Shown here: positions 15,244-24,185 of the stretch, in pieces | Numbering within the stretch: position 1 is the stretch's first letter | How the letters are laid out: each line of letters begins with the position of its first letter | Origin: a virus | Direction: 5' to 3' (one strand) | Length of the DNA: 38,491 bases | IMG/VR virus record: IMGVR_UViG_3300037132_000362 | Coordinates: 1 to 38,491 of that record | The notes under the pieces: generated by a model | Told to the model about the DNA's origin: nothing | Seen by the model: only the letters and a program-made list of their open reading frames with translations | The model's database searches: none | Position numbers and translations under genes: made by a program

Positions 15244-16320
15244 TCAGCCCTCAATGAGGCCGGCGATCGCGCCCATGACGGGCGGCGTGGCCAGCGCATT
15301 CAGGATCGGGACGCCGGTCTCGGGCGCGGTCACCTTGGTGTCGTAGTACCAGTCAACCGACTGGATGTAGGTCTTCCTGTCCAGCTCGGGATCGAGGAAC
15401 TCCAGAACGCCGAAGCCGTCGATGGTGCCGGGAGCTGCCGGTAGCGAGGCGTTTCCGCCGCCGCCCTCCGGACCCTTGCCGCCCGCCCAGGTGAAGCTCT
15501 TGGCGCAACTGATGTCGTTGCGGTCAGCCGAGGGCTTGCTGTAGCCCAGGAAGGCATTGCTGCCCCAGATATACGAATCGACCATGTTCTGCGTCGCGGA
15601 GAGAGCCCCGGCGCGCACACACTTGACGCCAAAGACCGAGGAGAGCTTGTCCAGGTCGATGATGCCGGTGATGTTCGTGTATTTGAAGCGGTTGACGATG
15701 TCGGGGTGATTGTTGAGCGTGTTTACCAGCGGGCTGCTGAGAATCAGCGTCATCTGGTTATCCGCCACCCCCGCCTGATGCAGCAACTCCTTGTAGGCGT
15801 TGATCTGGGCGATGGGGTGGGAGCCGTCTGTGCCAGTCTCCGGCACGGCGGGATACTTATCCCACTGCTGGTTAGTTCCCACGGTCAGATCCACGCCATT
15901 TGGGAAGTTGCTCAGTGAGAGCAGCAGCGCGGCTACCTCCGCCTCATGCACGCGGCGAATGCGTCCGATCAGGTCGCCCGTCATGTGCTGGCGAGTGCTG
16001 AAGCCCAGGCCGAGACCATAAGCCTCATCCTCGAACGGAACCTTGCCCTTGAGGGCATGCGACCGGCACATGTAGGTATCGGTCGAATAGGAGCGCCGAA
16101 TCGTCGTGGCGCCGTCGCCGGGGGCGCGCAGCGTGCTGCCCGGCAGAATCAGGTTGCCGCGATCCCATTTGAGATAGGGGAAGGACTGGCGCTCCACCGG
16201 AACATTCGGACAGACCAGGGGGAAGACCAGCGGAATCTCGTCATCCGGGAATTCCTTCGCGTAGTTGCTGAGCGCCACATTCGGAAAGCCCGCCGGCGCA
16301 AGACCCACATAACCGCCCAT
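15244..16320 (-). CDS. Major capsid protein
   Basis: 358 residues; AAGGAG lies eight bases before the ATG. The sequence has no Mu gpT signature that I recognise but fits an HK97-fold capsid: an N-arm, then a long central region with ALKGKVPFEDEAYGLG and a helix RIRRVHEAEVAALLLSLS, a beta segment TLILSSPLVNTLNNHP, and a C-terminal strand TYIQSVDWYYDTKV. Placement after protease/scaffold and decoration genes and before connector genes supports the call, as do the flanking hairpins and strong ribosome binding site. Experimental identification would be by virion mass spectrometry. Confidence 0.75.
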   Translation of the reverse strand: MGGYVGLAPAGFPNVALSNYAKEFPDDEIPLVFPLVCPNVPVERQSFPYLKWDRGNLILPGSTLRAPGDGATTIRRSYSTDTYMCRSHALKGKVPFEDEAYGLGLGFSTRQHMTGDLIGRIRRVHEAEVAALLLSLSNFPNGVDLTVGTNQQWDKYPAVPETGTDGSHPIAQINAYKELLHQAGVADNQMTLILSSPLVNTLNNHPDIVNRFKYTNITGIIDLDKLSSVFGVKCVRAGALSATQNMVDSYIWGSNAFLGYSKPSADRNDISCAKSFTWAGGKGPEGGGGNASLPAAPGTIDGFGVLEFLDPELDRKTYIQSVDWYYDTKVTAPETGVPILNALATPPVMGAIAGLIEG

Positions 16321-16374
16321 TTGTTGCTCCTTCTTCCGCTCGCGCGGGTGAATTCGTGTTACGTTACGCCGCGC

Positions 16375-16399
16375 GGCGCCGGGCGGTCAGCCAGGCGCC
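16375..16399 (-). other. GC-rich inverted repeat after the decoration gene
   Basis: GGCGCC occurs on both sides of a 13-base spacer in the 91-bp gap between the decoration and capsid genes. There is no U-run, so it is not a standard terminator. Confidence 0.35.
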
Positions 16400-16411
16400 A
16401 GGCGGTGAAGA

Positions 16412-17152
16412 TTAAACCTCGGTCACTGCGGCCGGAGTCGGTCCACCCATATAGGTGACGATCCACAAGCCGTTGACTGACTTCACTTTGGCAATATCGC
16501 CAATCGCAGCGAAGATGATGGTGTCGCCAAAACCGGCGATCTTGTTGGCCGCCGTGGTTACCTTGTGTGCGTGAGCGGTGGTAGCGACGAAAGTCAGCTC
16601 GATGCCGTCCTGCGCGGGTGTCGTGGGCGTTGCCAGGGTCATCGCCAAAGCCGCCGCGCCATTCAGCGCGTAGGTTCCAGCGACCAAAGGAATCGCTCCC
16701 GATGCCGCTTCGTAAATGACGCCGGCGGCGGCCGGAGATCCCGGATACAGGAAGCCGAAGAGGCCTAGGACGAAGACGTTAGCGAAGCTGCCCGGTGCAA
16801 CGTAGACCTGCGGCTCCAGAGCAACCGCGAGCACAGCCTGGCCGCTGGCTGCGGGAACGAGCTGCCCGGCGGCGTTGACCGTGAGGAGCTGTTGTGCTGC
16901 CACGTTGGCGCCGATCTGCGCCACAACTTGCCCAAACTCGATCACCGAGCAGGGATTGTTGACGTTAATCGCATCCTCTTCGAGAATGCCGATGCACGCC
17001 TGCCCAAGCGCGGATGCCAGAAGGCAATGGAAGGCGTCGGCGCCATAGATGACGGCCAGCCCGCGCAGGTAGCCGATGACGGCCGCGGGGAGCAGGCTTT
17101 CCTTCGCCTGCACTCCCTTGGGGCCTTTTGCTTCAACGTAGATGTTTGCCAT
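16412..17152 (-). CDS. Capsid decoration protein (DUF2190-like)
   Basis: 246 residues, ATG preceded by AGGAGG at ideal distance. Residues about 75-130 (VAQIGANVAAQQLLTVNAAG, GQAVLAVALEPQVYVAPGS) have the small beta-barrel look of DUF2190-type cement proteins. The C-terminal ~85 residues form a second beta module (IELTFVATTAHAHKVTTAAN, VKSVNGLWIVTYMGG) seen at the ends of several phage head surface proteins. Position directly before the capsid gene agrees. It probably sits on the outside of the head and stabilises it after expansion. Confidence 0.65.
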   Translation of the reverse strand: MANIYVEAKGPKGVQAKESLLPAAVIGYLRGLAVIYGADAFHCLLASALGQACIGILEEDAINVNNPCSVIEFGQVVAQIGANVAAQQLLTVNAAGQLVPAASGQAVLAVALEPQVYVAPGSFANVFVLGLFGFLYPGSPAAAGVIYEAASGAIPLVAGTYALNGAAALAMTLATPTTPAQDGIELTFVATTAHAHKVTTAANKIAGFGDTIIFAAIGDIAKVKSVNGLWIVTYMGGPTPAAVTEV

Positions 17153-17190
17153 GTGCGCCCTCCTGGGCTTTGATTCAGAATTTGTTTCGG

Positions 17191-17221
17191 CCTCGGATCT
17201 GTCCTGGTTACTGATCCGAGG
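17191..17221 (-). other. 9-bp hairpin between protease and decoration genes
   Basis: CCTCGGATC and GATCCGAGG pair around a 13-base loop in the untranslated gap. There is no U-run. It may be an attenuator that separates low protease output from high decoration/capsid output. Confidence 0.5.
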
Positions 17222-17268
17222 TCATTACTCAAGCCGCGACCGAACCAGGCGACGCCAGCTTAGAGCTG

Positions 17269-18600
17269 CTAGACCGCGCCGCCGGATGCGCCGACGGCCA
17301 TGGTCAACTCGGGCTGCTCGTCGGCGATCTGCGCAAGCGCCTCGCCGAAGGTGATCTTCTTCTCCGCCTGGCGTGCCCTGGCCGCGTCGGTCAGCGGATC
17401 GCCTGTGGAAGTCTTGGTTTTGCCCGGACCGGCGCTTTCGACGAAGCGGCCGCTGTGAATGATCTTCGGCAGGCCTTCCATGAAGAGCGTCAGCGTCTCC
17501 AGCGGAGTGACGGTCTTCTTGGCGTCGCCCTCGCCGAATTCGATGGTGGTGGTCAGCTTGGCCAGCTCGTCGAAGATCAGGCCGAGGCCCATCTTCTCGT
17601 AGGCCGGGATCCACTTGCCGGCCGTCTTGAGCCGGGCGATTGCGGCCGTGGCGCGCTGTTTCACTTCGCCGCCGGCGAGCGCCGTTTCGCGCTCGGCAAA
17701 CTTGGTGGTCTGCGCCGTGAGCTGCGTCTCCAGAGCGGTGACCTTGGCCACCAGCGGAGCGGAGGCTGCCGTTGCGGCTTCAGTGGCGATGCGCTGGGCG
17801 TCGGCTTCACTGAAAGTCTTGGGTTGTGCGGAGCCGCCAAACATCTCCGCGAAAAAGGCCTTGACCTCTTCTTTGATGGTTTTCGTTTCCGCTGCCACTG
17901 TTTCATCCTCCCCGAAGTCCACCTCGATGAACCTCGCGCCGTGATCGTTGAAGGCCAGGTCCTGAAGGCCCTTGACCTCTGGCGGCTGCGCGCCCAGATA
18001 GGCGACATGCCGCAAGCCGGTGATTTTGCCGTCGGCGTCGCAGTAGAATGCCGCCGAGCGCTTCTTGAAGCGCCCCGCCTGGCGCGCCTCGTTGAACTTG
18101 GGATCGACCTGCTTTTCGCGGGCCAGCAGCTTGTCGCCGTCCACGGCCAGCGCCTCAATCCAGCCATAGGCCGGCTTGTCGTCGGCCGGATGGCCGATGG
18201 TGGCGGGCGCTTCATGGTAGGTGGGGTCGTAGTTGCGCACCACGCGATCAAGATCGTCGCGCGAGATCAGGCCTTTGTTCGCGCCGCGATAGTCGCCGGC
18301 GCGGAAGATCTCGATCCAGCCGCGCGGCGCTTCGCCGTGCTCCTGGGTCTGCGTGTGCTTGGCTTCAAAGTCCTTGGTGTCGATTCCGGCCTTCTTCGCC
18401 GTGGCGGCGATCTTGCGGGCGACTGTCGCCTTCGCGGATTCCGGCACATGCGTTTCGTGGCCGAACATCTTGACAGCGGAGTCGATGTGATCGTCGTCGA
18501 TGGGCAGATGCCAGGTGGAAATATCCTGCGCGTCGCCCACATACGCGAACTTTTCCGCGGAGAGCGGTTTGCCGTCAACTGTCTTGGTCAACGCTGCCAT
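17269..18600 (-). CDS. Head maturation protease / scaffold (Mu protein I-like)
   Basis: 443 residues. The first ~70 (GKPLSAEKFAYVGDAQDIST, then WHLPIDDDHIDSAVKMFG, AARKIAATAKKAGID-like end) form a domain often found at the start of phage protease or accessory proteins. Residues about 90-235 match the Mu-like prophage I protease (GWIEIFRAGDYRG, IGHPADDKPAYGWIEAL, KRSAAFYCDADG, GLRHVAYLGAQPPEVKGL), with His of IGHP a likely catalytic residue. Residues about 250-330 are a scaffold-like coiled coil. No good Shine-Dalgarno precedes the ATG, which suits a low-copy assembly protein. It probably cleaves itself and the capsid during maturation. Confidence 0.8.
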   Translation of the reverse strand: MAALTKTVDGKPLSAEKFAYVGDAQDISTWHLPIDDDHIDSAVKMFGHETHVPESAKATVARKIAATAKKAGIDTKDFEAKHTQTQEHGEAPRGWIEIFRAGDYRGANKGLISRDDLDRVVRNYDPTYHEAPATIGHPADDKPAYGWIEALAVDGDKLLAREKQVDPKFNEARQAGRFKKRSAAFYCDADGKITGLRHVAYLGAQPPEVKGLQDLAFNDHGARFIEVDFGEDETVAAETKTIKEEVKAFFAEMFGGSAQPKTFSEADAQRIATEAATAASAPLVAKVTALETQLTAQTTKFAERETALAGGEVKQRATAAIARLKTAGKWIPAYEKMGLGLIFDELAKLTTTIEFGEGDAKKTVTPLETLTLFMEGLPKIIHSGRFVESAGPGKTKTSTGDPLTDAARARQAEKKITFGEALAQIADEQPELTMAVGASGGAV

Positions 18601-18690
18601 GAACTGAATTTAGAGCAATTCAGGACAGCCTTGTGTTGTAACTGGAAGTGACGGGGATGATGGAATAGTTTTCGCCGCGGAGAGCTAGAA

Positions 18691-18711
18691 TCAGCCATCA
18701 GCTATCAGCCC
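18691..18711 (-). repeat. Three-unit heptamer array
   Basis: TCAGCCA, TCAGCTA, TCAGCCC in register, in the 194-bp gap between gpF-like and protease genes. A second 7-bp pair, CAGAGAT twice, lies at 18748-18761. Confidence 0.7.
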
Positions 18712-18794
18712 TCCCGATAAGCTAAGATGGCTCGTCGGGGTCTCCGGCAGAGATCAGAGATCAAAAACAGAAATTCATTGTGCAGGATTCGGAG

Positions 18795-19592
18795 TTAGAA
18801 TGCAAGCCCGTGCCAGCCCTCGGGCCGGGCGAACATGGCGAGCAGCGGGAGGCGCTCAATGCCGCCTTCGCCGCTGCCTTCGGGCACATCTTCAGGCAGC
18901 ACGGGAATCACCGCGCACCGGCAGTTATAGCCGTTGGGCGGATAGATGCGCAGCCAGACCGGATCGATGGCCCGCGCGCAAAAGCCATCCAGCGCCGCAT
19001 GAGCGGGCCTGACGCGGAAATCTCCGGCGGTCCAGTATTGCCAATAAGGGAGCGCCTCCATCAGGCTCGGCTCGCGCATCTGCTCAAGCCGGCCGGCGCT
19101 GTAGGCTTTGCCGGAGTTGGTCTGGAAGACGGTGTCCAGTTCGAAGGCCGCGAGCTGCTCGACGCCGGCGTCGCTGGTCAGCTCGTTCACGGCCTTGCGG
19201 AAGTCGCTGGGCGACTCGCCCTTGGCCAGTGTGTCGGCCAGCGCATCGCGGATCTTCGCAATCAATCTCTGATCGCTGACTCCGGCCACCGTGAAGGCGT
19301 CATTGCGGTATTGGCTGGTGAGCCCGTCGAAGAGATCGCGTGTCACCGGCGTCAGATCGCGCAGATAGTCCACCGCGCCGGTGGGCGGCAGATTGAAGCT
19401 GAAGCCGACGTTGAAGGTGTCGCCCTGGGCATCGGCCTCAGCGAAGTTGCGCAGCCGCGAGCTGGTGGCCAGGTGAACCGGCCGCTTGGTTTTGACCAGG
19501 CCGACGCGGGCGATGTGCAGGCGGCCAAGCAGATTTGAGGCCGCCAGGTGGCGCGCCAGCAGATCGCCGAGCTGGACTTGACTGGAAGCCAA
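18795..19592 (-). CDS. Head morphogenesis protein, Mu gpF / SPP1 gp7-like
   Basis: I choose the TTG at 19590-19592 as start, because a perfect AGGAGG lies six bases before it and it immediately follows the portal stop. An ATG at 19628 would overlap the portal gene by 35 bases without such a site. The product is then 265 residues (LASSQVQLGD start). The C-terminal part carries the family signature RVRPAHAALDG followed by RIYPPNGYNCRCAVIPV. Gene order portal, gpF, protease is the Mu order. The protein is a minor head component ejected or placed near the portal. Confidence 0.85.
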   Translation of the reverse strand: MASSQVQLGDLLARHLAASNLLGRLHIARVGLVKTKRPVHLATSSRLRNFAEADAQGDTFNVGFSFNLPPTGAVDYLRDLTPVTRDLFDGLTSQYRNDAFTVAGVSDQRLIAKIRDALADTLAKGESPSDFRKAVNELTSDAGVEQLAAFELDTVFQTNSGKAYSAGRLEQMREPSLMEALPYWQYWTAGDFRVRPAHAALDGFCARAIDPVWLRIYPPNGYNCRCAVIPVLPEDVPEGSGEGGIERLPLLAMFARPEGWHGLAF

Positions 19593-19593
19593 C

Positions 19594-21063
19594 TCAGGCC
19601 TCCTGTTGTGGCGTGGCCGTGTCAACAATCTCTTTCACGCGCTTGGCGAAGACGCCCTTGGCGTCACCCTGCAGCTGCGCGAAGAGCTTGTCGTATTGCT
19701 CCATCTCCTCGCGCATCTGAGCCTCGGCCTGCCGCTCGGCAAAGGTGGCCGTCGAGCGGTCCGCTATCTTGATCTGGGGAGCGGAGCCGGCCACGGGAAC
19801 CAGAATGTCATCCGGATTCTGGCCGTTTTCACCACCGGCAAGAGGTACATCATAGCGCTGGGTCACATATCCGACTCTCAACTTGAGGCCCATACCCTGC
19901 AAGCCCATGTCAACGCTGAGGCGCTCAGCGAGATCCTCGCCCGTCTTGGTTTCAATGTCCCAGATGGGCATGGGCGCGTTGGGTCCGTAGTTCCACAGCA
20001 CCAGCGGCCGGATGAGCTGATCGTTGACCACAGACATCAAAGCCTTGCAGAGTGAGACGGAACGCGTATCGAAGGTGTCAGCGTGGGTTCTGCCCTGCGC
20101 CTGAGAGCCTTTACCGTCTTCCGAGCCGAAGCTGGTCAAGGTCTCGCCCTGAATGCGGCGCACGATCGAGAGCTGCATCGTCTTGAAGAATTCCTGATAA
20201 ACCTTGGGATCCTGGGCGCGGGCGATCTTGAGCAGCTCCGGCTCGAACTCAAAGCCTTTGGGCACCGCGACCGCGGTGTTGTCAATCAACGACTGAGCAA
20301 TGTCCACAGCCTGTTTGCGTTCCGAAGCGGAATCGGCGTCGTTGTAATGCACCACGGCCGTGCCGGGGCCTTTCTCAGCGAACTGCATCCACAGCCGCTG
20401 GATGTTGCGCTTGAACCAGCTCGGCCAGAAGACGTTCTTGAGCAGGGGGCGCCCCATCCGGTTGCGGCTCCGCTTGCGATAGCTGAAGATCAGGAACTTC
20501 TGCTCGGGCATGGGCGTGCCTTCGCTAGCCCAGGGATTGTCCAGAAGCTGGAGCGGGTTCACCTGCGGATAGAAGCGGTTGCCGAAGAGGAATAGCTCCT
20601 GCGGACAGTCGCTGATGTCCACCAGCTCCGCCTGGCCGGCCGAGGTGTCAAAGATCATCTCTTGCACGCTGAAGCCGTAGCCGGCGGCGTCGAGCACGCA
20701 ATCGAGCACCTCGTCGAAGTTCACAGTCTTGAGCTGGGCCTCGATGAACTCTTTCACATCCACGGCCAGCGAATCCTTGTCGTTGGCCGGCAGCACGGAG
20801 GTTGCGCGCTCCATGACTGAAAGTTTCAAGCCGTCAAGGGCATTGCCCACATCCTCGTCTTTGTCTTCCAGTTCGCGATAGTAGGCCATCGTCTGCGGCA
20901 GGTTGTAGGCCATGCTGCTGTAGATGTCGGAGGGGTTGCGCGTGCCTCCAAAAGCCAGCGTGTTGCGATAGAGCGAGAGCTGCTGCATGTAAAGGCTGCT
21001 GCTGCTGAGCAGCTCGCCTTTGGGCGGCAGCGGCGGTACGAGAGAAGTCTTATCGTCTGCCAT
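19594..21063 (-). CDS. Portal protein (DUF935, Mu gp29-like)
   Basis: 489 residues; the ATG overlaps the TerL stop (TGATG). DUF935 features are clear: YYRELEDKDEDVGNALDGLK near residue 60, then CVLDAAGYGFSVQEMIFD near 125, KFLIFSYRKRSRNRMGRPLL near 190, FKRNIQRLWMQFAEKGPGT near 220, IVRRIQGETLTSFGSE near 300. It forms the dodecameric channel at the head vertex for DNA entry and exit. Length is normal for the family. It is followed at once by the gpF-like gene. Confidence 0.93.
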   Translation of the reverse strand: MADDKTSLVPPLPPKGELLSSSSLYMQQLSLYRNTLAFGGTRNPSDIYSSMAYNLPQTMAYYRELEDKDEDVGNALDGLKLSVMERATSVLPANDKDSLAVDVKEFIEAQLKTVNFDEVLDCVLDAAGYGFSVQEMIFDTSAGQAELVDISDCPQELFLFGNRFYPQVNPLQLLDNPWASEGTPMPEQKFLIFSYRKRSRNRMGRPLLKNVFWPSWFKRNIQRLWMQFAEKGPGTAVVHYNDADSASERKQAVDIAQSLIDNTAVAVPKGFEFEPELLKIARAQDPKVYQEFFKTMQLSIVRRIQGETLTSFGSEDGKGSQAQGRTHADTFDTRSVSLCKALMSVVNDQLIRPLVLWNYGPNAPMPIWDIETKTGEDLAERLSVDMGLQGMGLKLRVGYVTQRYDVPLAGGENGQNPDDILVPVAGSAPQIKIADRSTATFAERQAEAQMREEMEQYDKLFAQLQGDAKGVFAKRVKEIVDTATPQQEA

Positions 21064-22481
21064 CAGAGGTAGCCTTTCAGTTGCGAATAGGATGTGGGCT
21101 TTTCAGAGGCTTGCACGCCTTCAAGGCGGCAAAAGCCATCGTCGGCCGCCAGGTCGGCCAGCGCCTTTGCCCAGAAGGCGTCGGCGTGGGAGTAGACCTT
21201 CTTCTTGGCGCCGCCGGCGACGGCTGTGTCCACCTCGATGCGCGGCGCATCGAAGGTGACGCCGGAGGCCGTGGCCTGGCGCTTGATGGCCATTAGCTCC
21301 GCGCGGATCTGCGGATCGTAGGGAATGCGGCTGCGCTGCTGTTCCATGCGCTTCTTGATCCGGATCGCGAGATCCGTCTTCATCTTGACGCCGTTATCGT
21401 TGGAGCCACCAAAGCTCACGCCCATCAGCCGGCCTTCGTTTTCCAGGTTGAGCAGATCGAAGAGGCCCACGCCCATGCCGGTCATGTCGATTGCGGACCT
21501 GGTCGTCATGCGCACAATCGGGTTGAGCTTCTTGGCCTGGTCTGGGAAGGTCATAGCGTGCAGCTTGACAACGGCGCGCGTCCAGGCCACGTCGCCGATC
21601 TTTTCATCGAGCCAGAGACAGGTGGCGTCACCCACCCGGCCCACGTCGATGCCGGAATTCAACCGGCCGCGTGGATGGAAGTCGGGCGGCAGATCGATGG
21701 TGGCGCCGGCGTCTTCGCATGCGCTGATCAGATCCAGAGTCAGCCAGGAGCCGGTGGATTTGAGGAAGACGCAGCAGAACTCCTGATTCCAGGTGTCATC
21801 GTCATTGAGGCCGATGCGCATCTCCTCGATATTGATGGGGCAGCCCTCGGCGACGGCTTTATACACATCAACCCAGTGGCCGCTCCAGCCGTCTTTCGTT
21901 ACCGCCAGACTGGACGATGCAACGCCATCCGCGAGGCCCAGGTTGCGCGCAATGTCAAAGAACTTGCCTTGCTCGCCGTTGGGTGTGCTGAGCACCTCCA
22001 GCGAGTTGCCCAGGGCAACCTGGCGGAAGACGGCCGCGAAGATTGCGTAGCTGTCCTCATGGTGCGCGAACTCGTCCAGTACGGCGTCGCCGGGATAGCC
22101 GCGCGCGGTGCGCGGGTTGGCGGGCAGCGCGATAATGCGGCTGCCGTTGGGAAAGCTGATCCGGCTCTGAATCGCGTCAATGCGCCCCAGCGCGTCCACA
22201 AAGTCTTCGTTGGCGAAGCTCTGCGCCGTGCCTCCCATGAGCTGGCAGAGCTTGGCGCAGGTTTCCACAAACTCAACCGATTGCGCTTTGGAGGCGGAGA
22301 GCACCGTCGTGGTGCGGCCGGGAACGCGCATCGAGATCTCGACGCGCCGGTAAGCTGTGGCGAAACTGAAGCCGATGCGCGCCGACTTCACCGCACATTT
22401 GAAGCGCGAGTTATCGTCGATCCAGCGCTGCTGATAAGGCCGCATCTGGAGAACAGCCGGGAGCTTCGCCTGGTCAAGCAT
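21063..22481 (-). CDS. Terminase large subunit (Mu gp28-like)
   Basis: 472 residues. The N-terminal ATPase has the Mu-type degenerate Walker A, CAVKSARIGFSFA (residues about 29-41), and a Walker B with catalytic acid, AVLDEFAHHED (near 135), followed by VLSTPNGEQGKFF (coupling motif region). The C-terminal nuclease begins NSGIDVGRVGDATCLWLDE, with an RNase H-fold acid in GIDVG, and continues to IDMTGMGVGLFDLL. It drives headful packaging of integrated phage DNA with flanking host DNA in Mu-type phages. The start overlaps the end of the DUF3486 gene by eight bases. Confidence 0.93.
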   Translation of the reverse strand: MLDQAKLPAVLQMRPYQQRWIDDNSRFKCAVKSARIGFSFATAYRRVEISMRVPGRTTTVLSASKAQSVEFVETCAKLCQLMGGTAQSFANEDFVDALGRIDAIQSRISFPNGSRIIALPANPRTARGYPGDAVLDEFAHHEDSYAIFAAVFRQVALGNSLEVLSTPNGEQGKFFDIARNLGLADGVASSSLAVTKDGWSGHWVDVYKAVAEGCPINIEEMRIGLNDDDTWNQEFCCVFLKSTGSWLTLDLISACEDAGATIDLPPDFHPRGRLNSGIDVGRVGDATCLWLDEKIGDVAWTRAVVKLHAMTFPDQAKKLNPIVRMTTRSAIDMTGMGVGLFDLLNLENEGRLMGVSFGGSNDNGVKMKTDLAIRIKKRMEQQRSRIPYDPQIRAELMAIKRQATASGVTFDAPRIEVDTAVAGGAKKKVYSHADAFWAKALADLAADDGFCRLEGVQASEKPTSYSQLKGYL

Positions 22482-23181
22482 TGGTGGTCACCTGGATCGG
22501 CGGCAATCCAAAGGTGCGCTCGCGCAGCAGGTTGATGTCGTCGATAGAGAATTGGCCTGTGCCCTTCTTGGCCGCCTGTTGCGTGGCTTGGTCAAGCCGC
22601 TCTCGGGCTTGCTTCTCACGCTCTTCCAGAATTTTGAGTTTGCGTGCATCCACCTCCACGCGCTTGGCTTGCAGATCCACGCGCTGGAGGCGGCTGAGCA
22701 TCAACGTGAGTTGGCCGAGACGCTCGAAGAACTTTTCCTGATCGCCCGGTGCTACGGTCTGGAGCATATTGAAGGCTTGGTCGCGTGCAGCGTTCATCAC
22801 CGCGGCGTTGGTCCCCGCCACATCTTTGTCCGCGAGAGATTCAACCCAAACGCGTGTCCGCGCGCTCTCCGCCATCACCTGGGCGCGCACCTGGCTCACA
22901 CGCAGATCGAACCAGCGCTGCAAGCTGGACTTGGCCAGGCGCAGGCCGGGAAAGAGGTCGAGCGCATCGGGATCGACATTCGGCCAGTCGATGAAGCCGC
23001 CGCCGTCCTTCTCCCACTCCGCGCTGTACGGCCGCGCGGAGTGCTCGGCGATCTCCACCCAGGTACGCCCCCGGCCGTAGAGCGCCTGGATCGCAGCCTG
23101 CGCGGACTGCGGCAGGCGGTCGATCTTCAGCGGCAGCTTGGTCTTCCGCGTCTCTCCGGTTTTCGGCCTGGGTTTGGTCAT
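22474..23181 (-). CDS. DUF3486 protein, probable small terminase (Mu gp27-like)
   Basis: 235 residues. The start reads KLPLKIDRLPQSAQAAIQAL then YGRGRTWVEIAEHS, the helix-turn-helix-like opening of DUF3486. A middle segment LAKSSLQRWFDLRVSQV follows, then a long coiled coil (DLQAKRVEVDARKLKILEER) and the end INLLRERTFGLPPI. It lies just before TerL, as gp27 precedes gp28 in Mu. It likely recognises the phage end for packaging. The ATG directly abuts a heptamer array. Confidence 0.88.
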   Translation of the reverse strand: MTKPRPKTGETRKTKLPLKIDRLPQSAQAAIQALYGRGRTWVEIAEHSARPYSAEWEKDGGGFIDWPNVDPDALDLFPGLRLAKSSLQRWFDLRVSQVRAQVMAESARTRVWVESLADKDVAGTNAAVMNAARDQAFNMLQTVAPGDQEKFFERLGQLTLMLSRLQRVDLQAKRVEVDARKLKILEEREKQARERLDQATQQAAKKGTGQFSIDDINLLRERTFGLPPIQVTTNA

Positions 23182-23182
23182 C

Positions 23183-23217
23183 TCTCAGCTTTCAGCTCAC
23201 AGCTATCAGCTTTCAGT
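23183..23217 (-). repeat. Heptamer array upstream of the gp27-like gene
   Basis: Five units of TTTCAGC type in 7-bp register end one base from the ATG of the DUF3486 gene, leaving only GAGAG from the array as possible ribosome binding site. Confidence 0.85.
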
Positions 23218-23253
23218 TTCGCGGCGTTAAAGTGCAATAACGCAGTTACGCGC

Positions 23254-23589
23254 TCAGTCGAAGGCCACGTCGTCGTTGCTCTTGCGGCGCGTATAGAAAC
23301 GCAGCCCCGCGGCGGTCAGCACGATTTCCGTCAGATAGCGGCGTCCGGTTTCATCGTCAATCGTCGTTTTGAAGTCAACATAGTCCAGCACCTGGAGATC
23401 CTGGAGTATCGTGATGACCTGGAAGCGCCCAACCGTTACGCCGATCTTGAGCAGCATGGCCCACAGATCGCTGTCGGTGTAGCGATCTTCCTGGAGCTTT
23501 TCGTGATTCTGCCGAATCAGATCCAGGATGATGCGCCGGCGCCGGCGCACGATCAGTTCGCTACGCTCCGCTTCATAGTTCATGGTCAT
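23254..23589 (-). CDS. Mu gp26-like winged-helix-type protein
   Basis: Start taken at the ATG 23587-23589 (MTMNYEAERS, 111 residues) or two codons later; the frame is open farther upstream inside the neighbouring gene. The arrangement is helix IVRRRRRIILDLIRQNHE, then LWAMLLKIGVTVGRFQVITILQDLQVLDYVDF, then two strands RYLTEIVLTAAGLRFY, which reads as a winged helix. A gene of this size precedes gp27 in Mu-like phages. Function is not established; a DNA-binding role is inferred. Confidence 0.65.
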   Translation of the reverse strand: MTMNYEAERSELIVRRRRRIILDLIRQNHEKLQEDRYTDSDLWAMLLKIGVTVGRFQVITILQDLQVLDYVDFKTTIDDETGRRYLTEIVLTAAGLRFYTRRKSNDDVAFD

Positions 23590-24142
23590 AGCCTTGTCCC
23601 CCATGGCGTTCATTACAGCGTTGCTCCGCTTCCTTTTCCTTCTGATCCAATGCCGTTTTTTCCTTTGAAAGTATTGTGTGCAAGCCTTTGATGTCACCCG
23701 CCAGATCGACCAGCATCACGTCCTGCTTATCGAACCGTTCAAGCATGTTCTCCGTTCCCTGCGCGGCAAACGTGGCCAACCTTTGCGTCTCGCGCGCCTG
23801 ATCGCCATTCAGGTCGGCCAGCCGCGTCAAGGCATCCGCCGTTCGGCTGGCCGCCTGCGCGCTCGATAACATACTCTGCGCCATAATCCCGGAACTCTCC
23901 CGGATCGCTACGATCAAAAAGTAGGCGATCACCGCGATCAGGAAGGACGGACCCCAGCTTTGCAGCAGCGTGAAGGCGCGCTCCGGCTGGCTGTTCAAAA
24001 CCTCGTAGCCGCCCAGCACTACGGCAGCTCCGCTGGCCCCGGTGATAGCCGCTCCCAGATGCTTCACCCAGGCTGACCGGGAGACGCTCCCGATCCCCGC
24101 CACCGCCGCCGCCTCAGCCGCCCCACCCAACATCGTCATCAT
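23573..24142 (-). CDS. Membrane protein with two hydrophobic helices and coiled-coil tail
   Basis: Start at ATG 24142 (MMTMLGGAAEAAA, 189 residues), preceded by GAGGGAA; the frame is open upstream but lacks coding look. Hydrophobic segments lie at about residues 29-50 (AITGASGAAVVLGG) and 60-82 (FLIAVIAYFLIVAI). The rest is a soluble helical tail (RLADLNGDQARETQRLATFA, ILSKEKTALDQKEKEAEQRC). It may belong to the lysis block or form an envelope-anchored phage factor. No family recognised. It overlaps the gp26-like gene by 17 bases. Confidence 0.65.
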   Translation of the reverse strand: MMTMLGGAAEAAAVAGIGSVSRSAWVKHLGAAITGASGAAVVLGGYEVLNSQPERAFTLLQSWGPSFLIAVIAYFLIVAIRESSGIMAQSMLSSAQAASRTADALTRLADLNGDQARETQRLATFAAQGTENMLERFDKQDVMLVDLAGDIKGLHTILSKEKTALDQKEKEAEQRCNERHGGQGYDHEL

Positions 24143-24185
24143 GGCTATTCCCTCGTCCCTGAAAACCCCATCCAACCCAAAAACC

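Noticed and set aside
17455-18651. Long open frame on the plus strand across the protease gene (398 residues)
   Set aside because: It mirrors the codons of the Mu I-like gene; the opposite strand has recognisable motifs and this one does not. The same applies to plus-strand frames at 11232-12215, 21558-22535 and 22552-23691.
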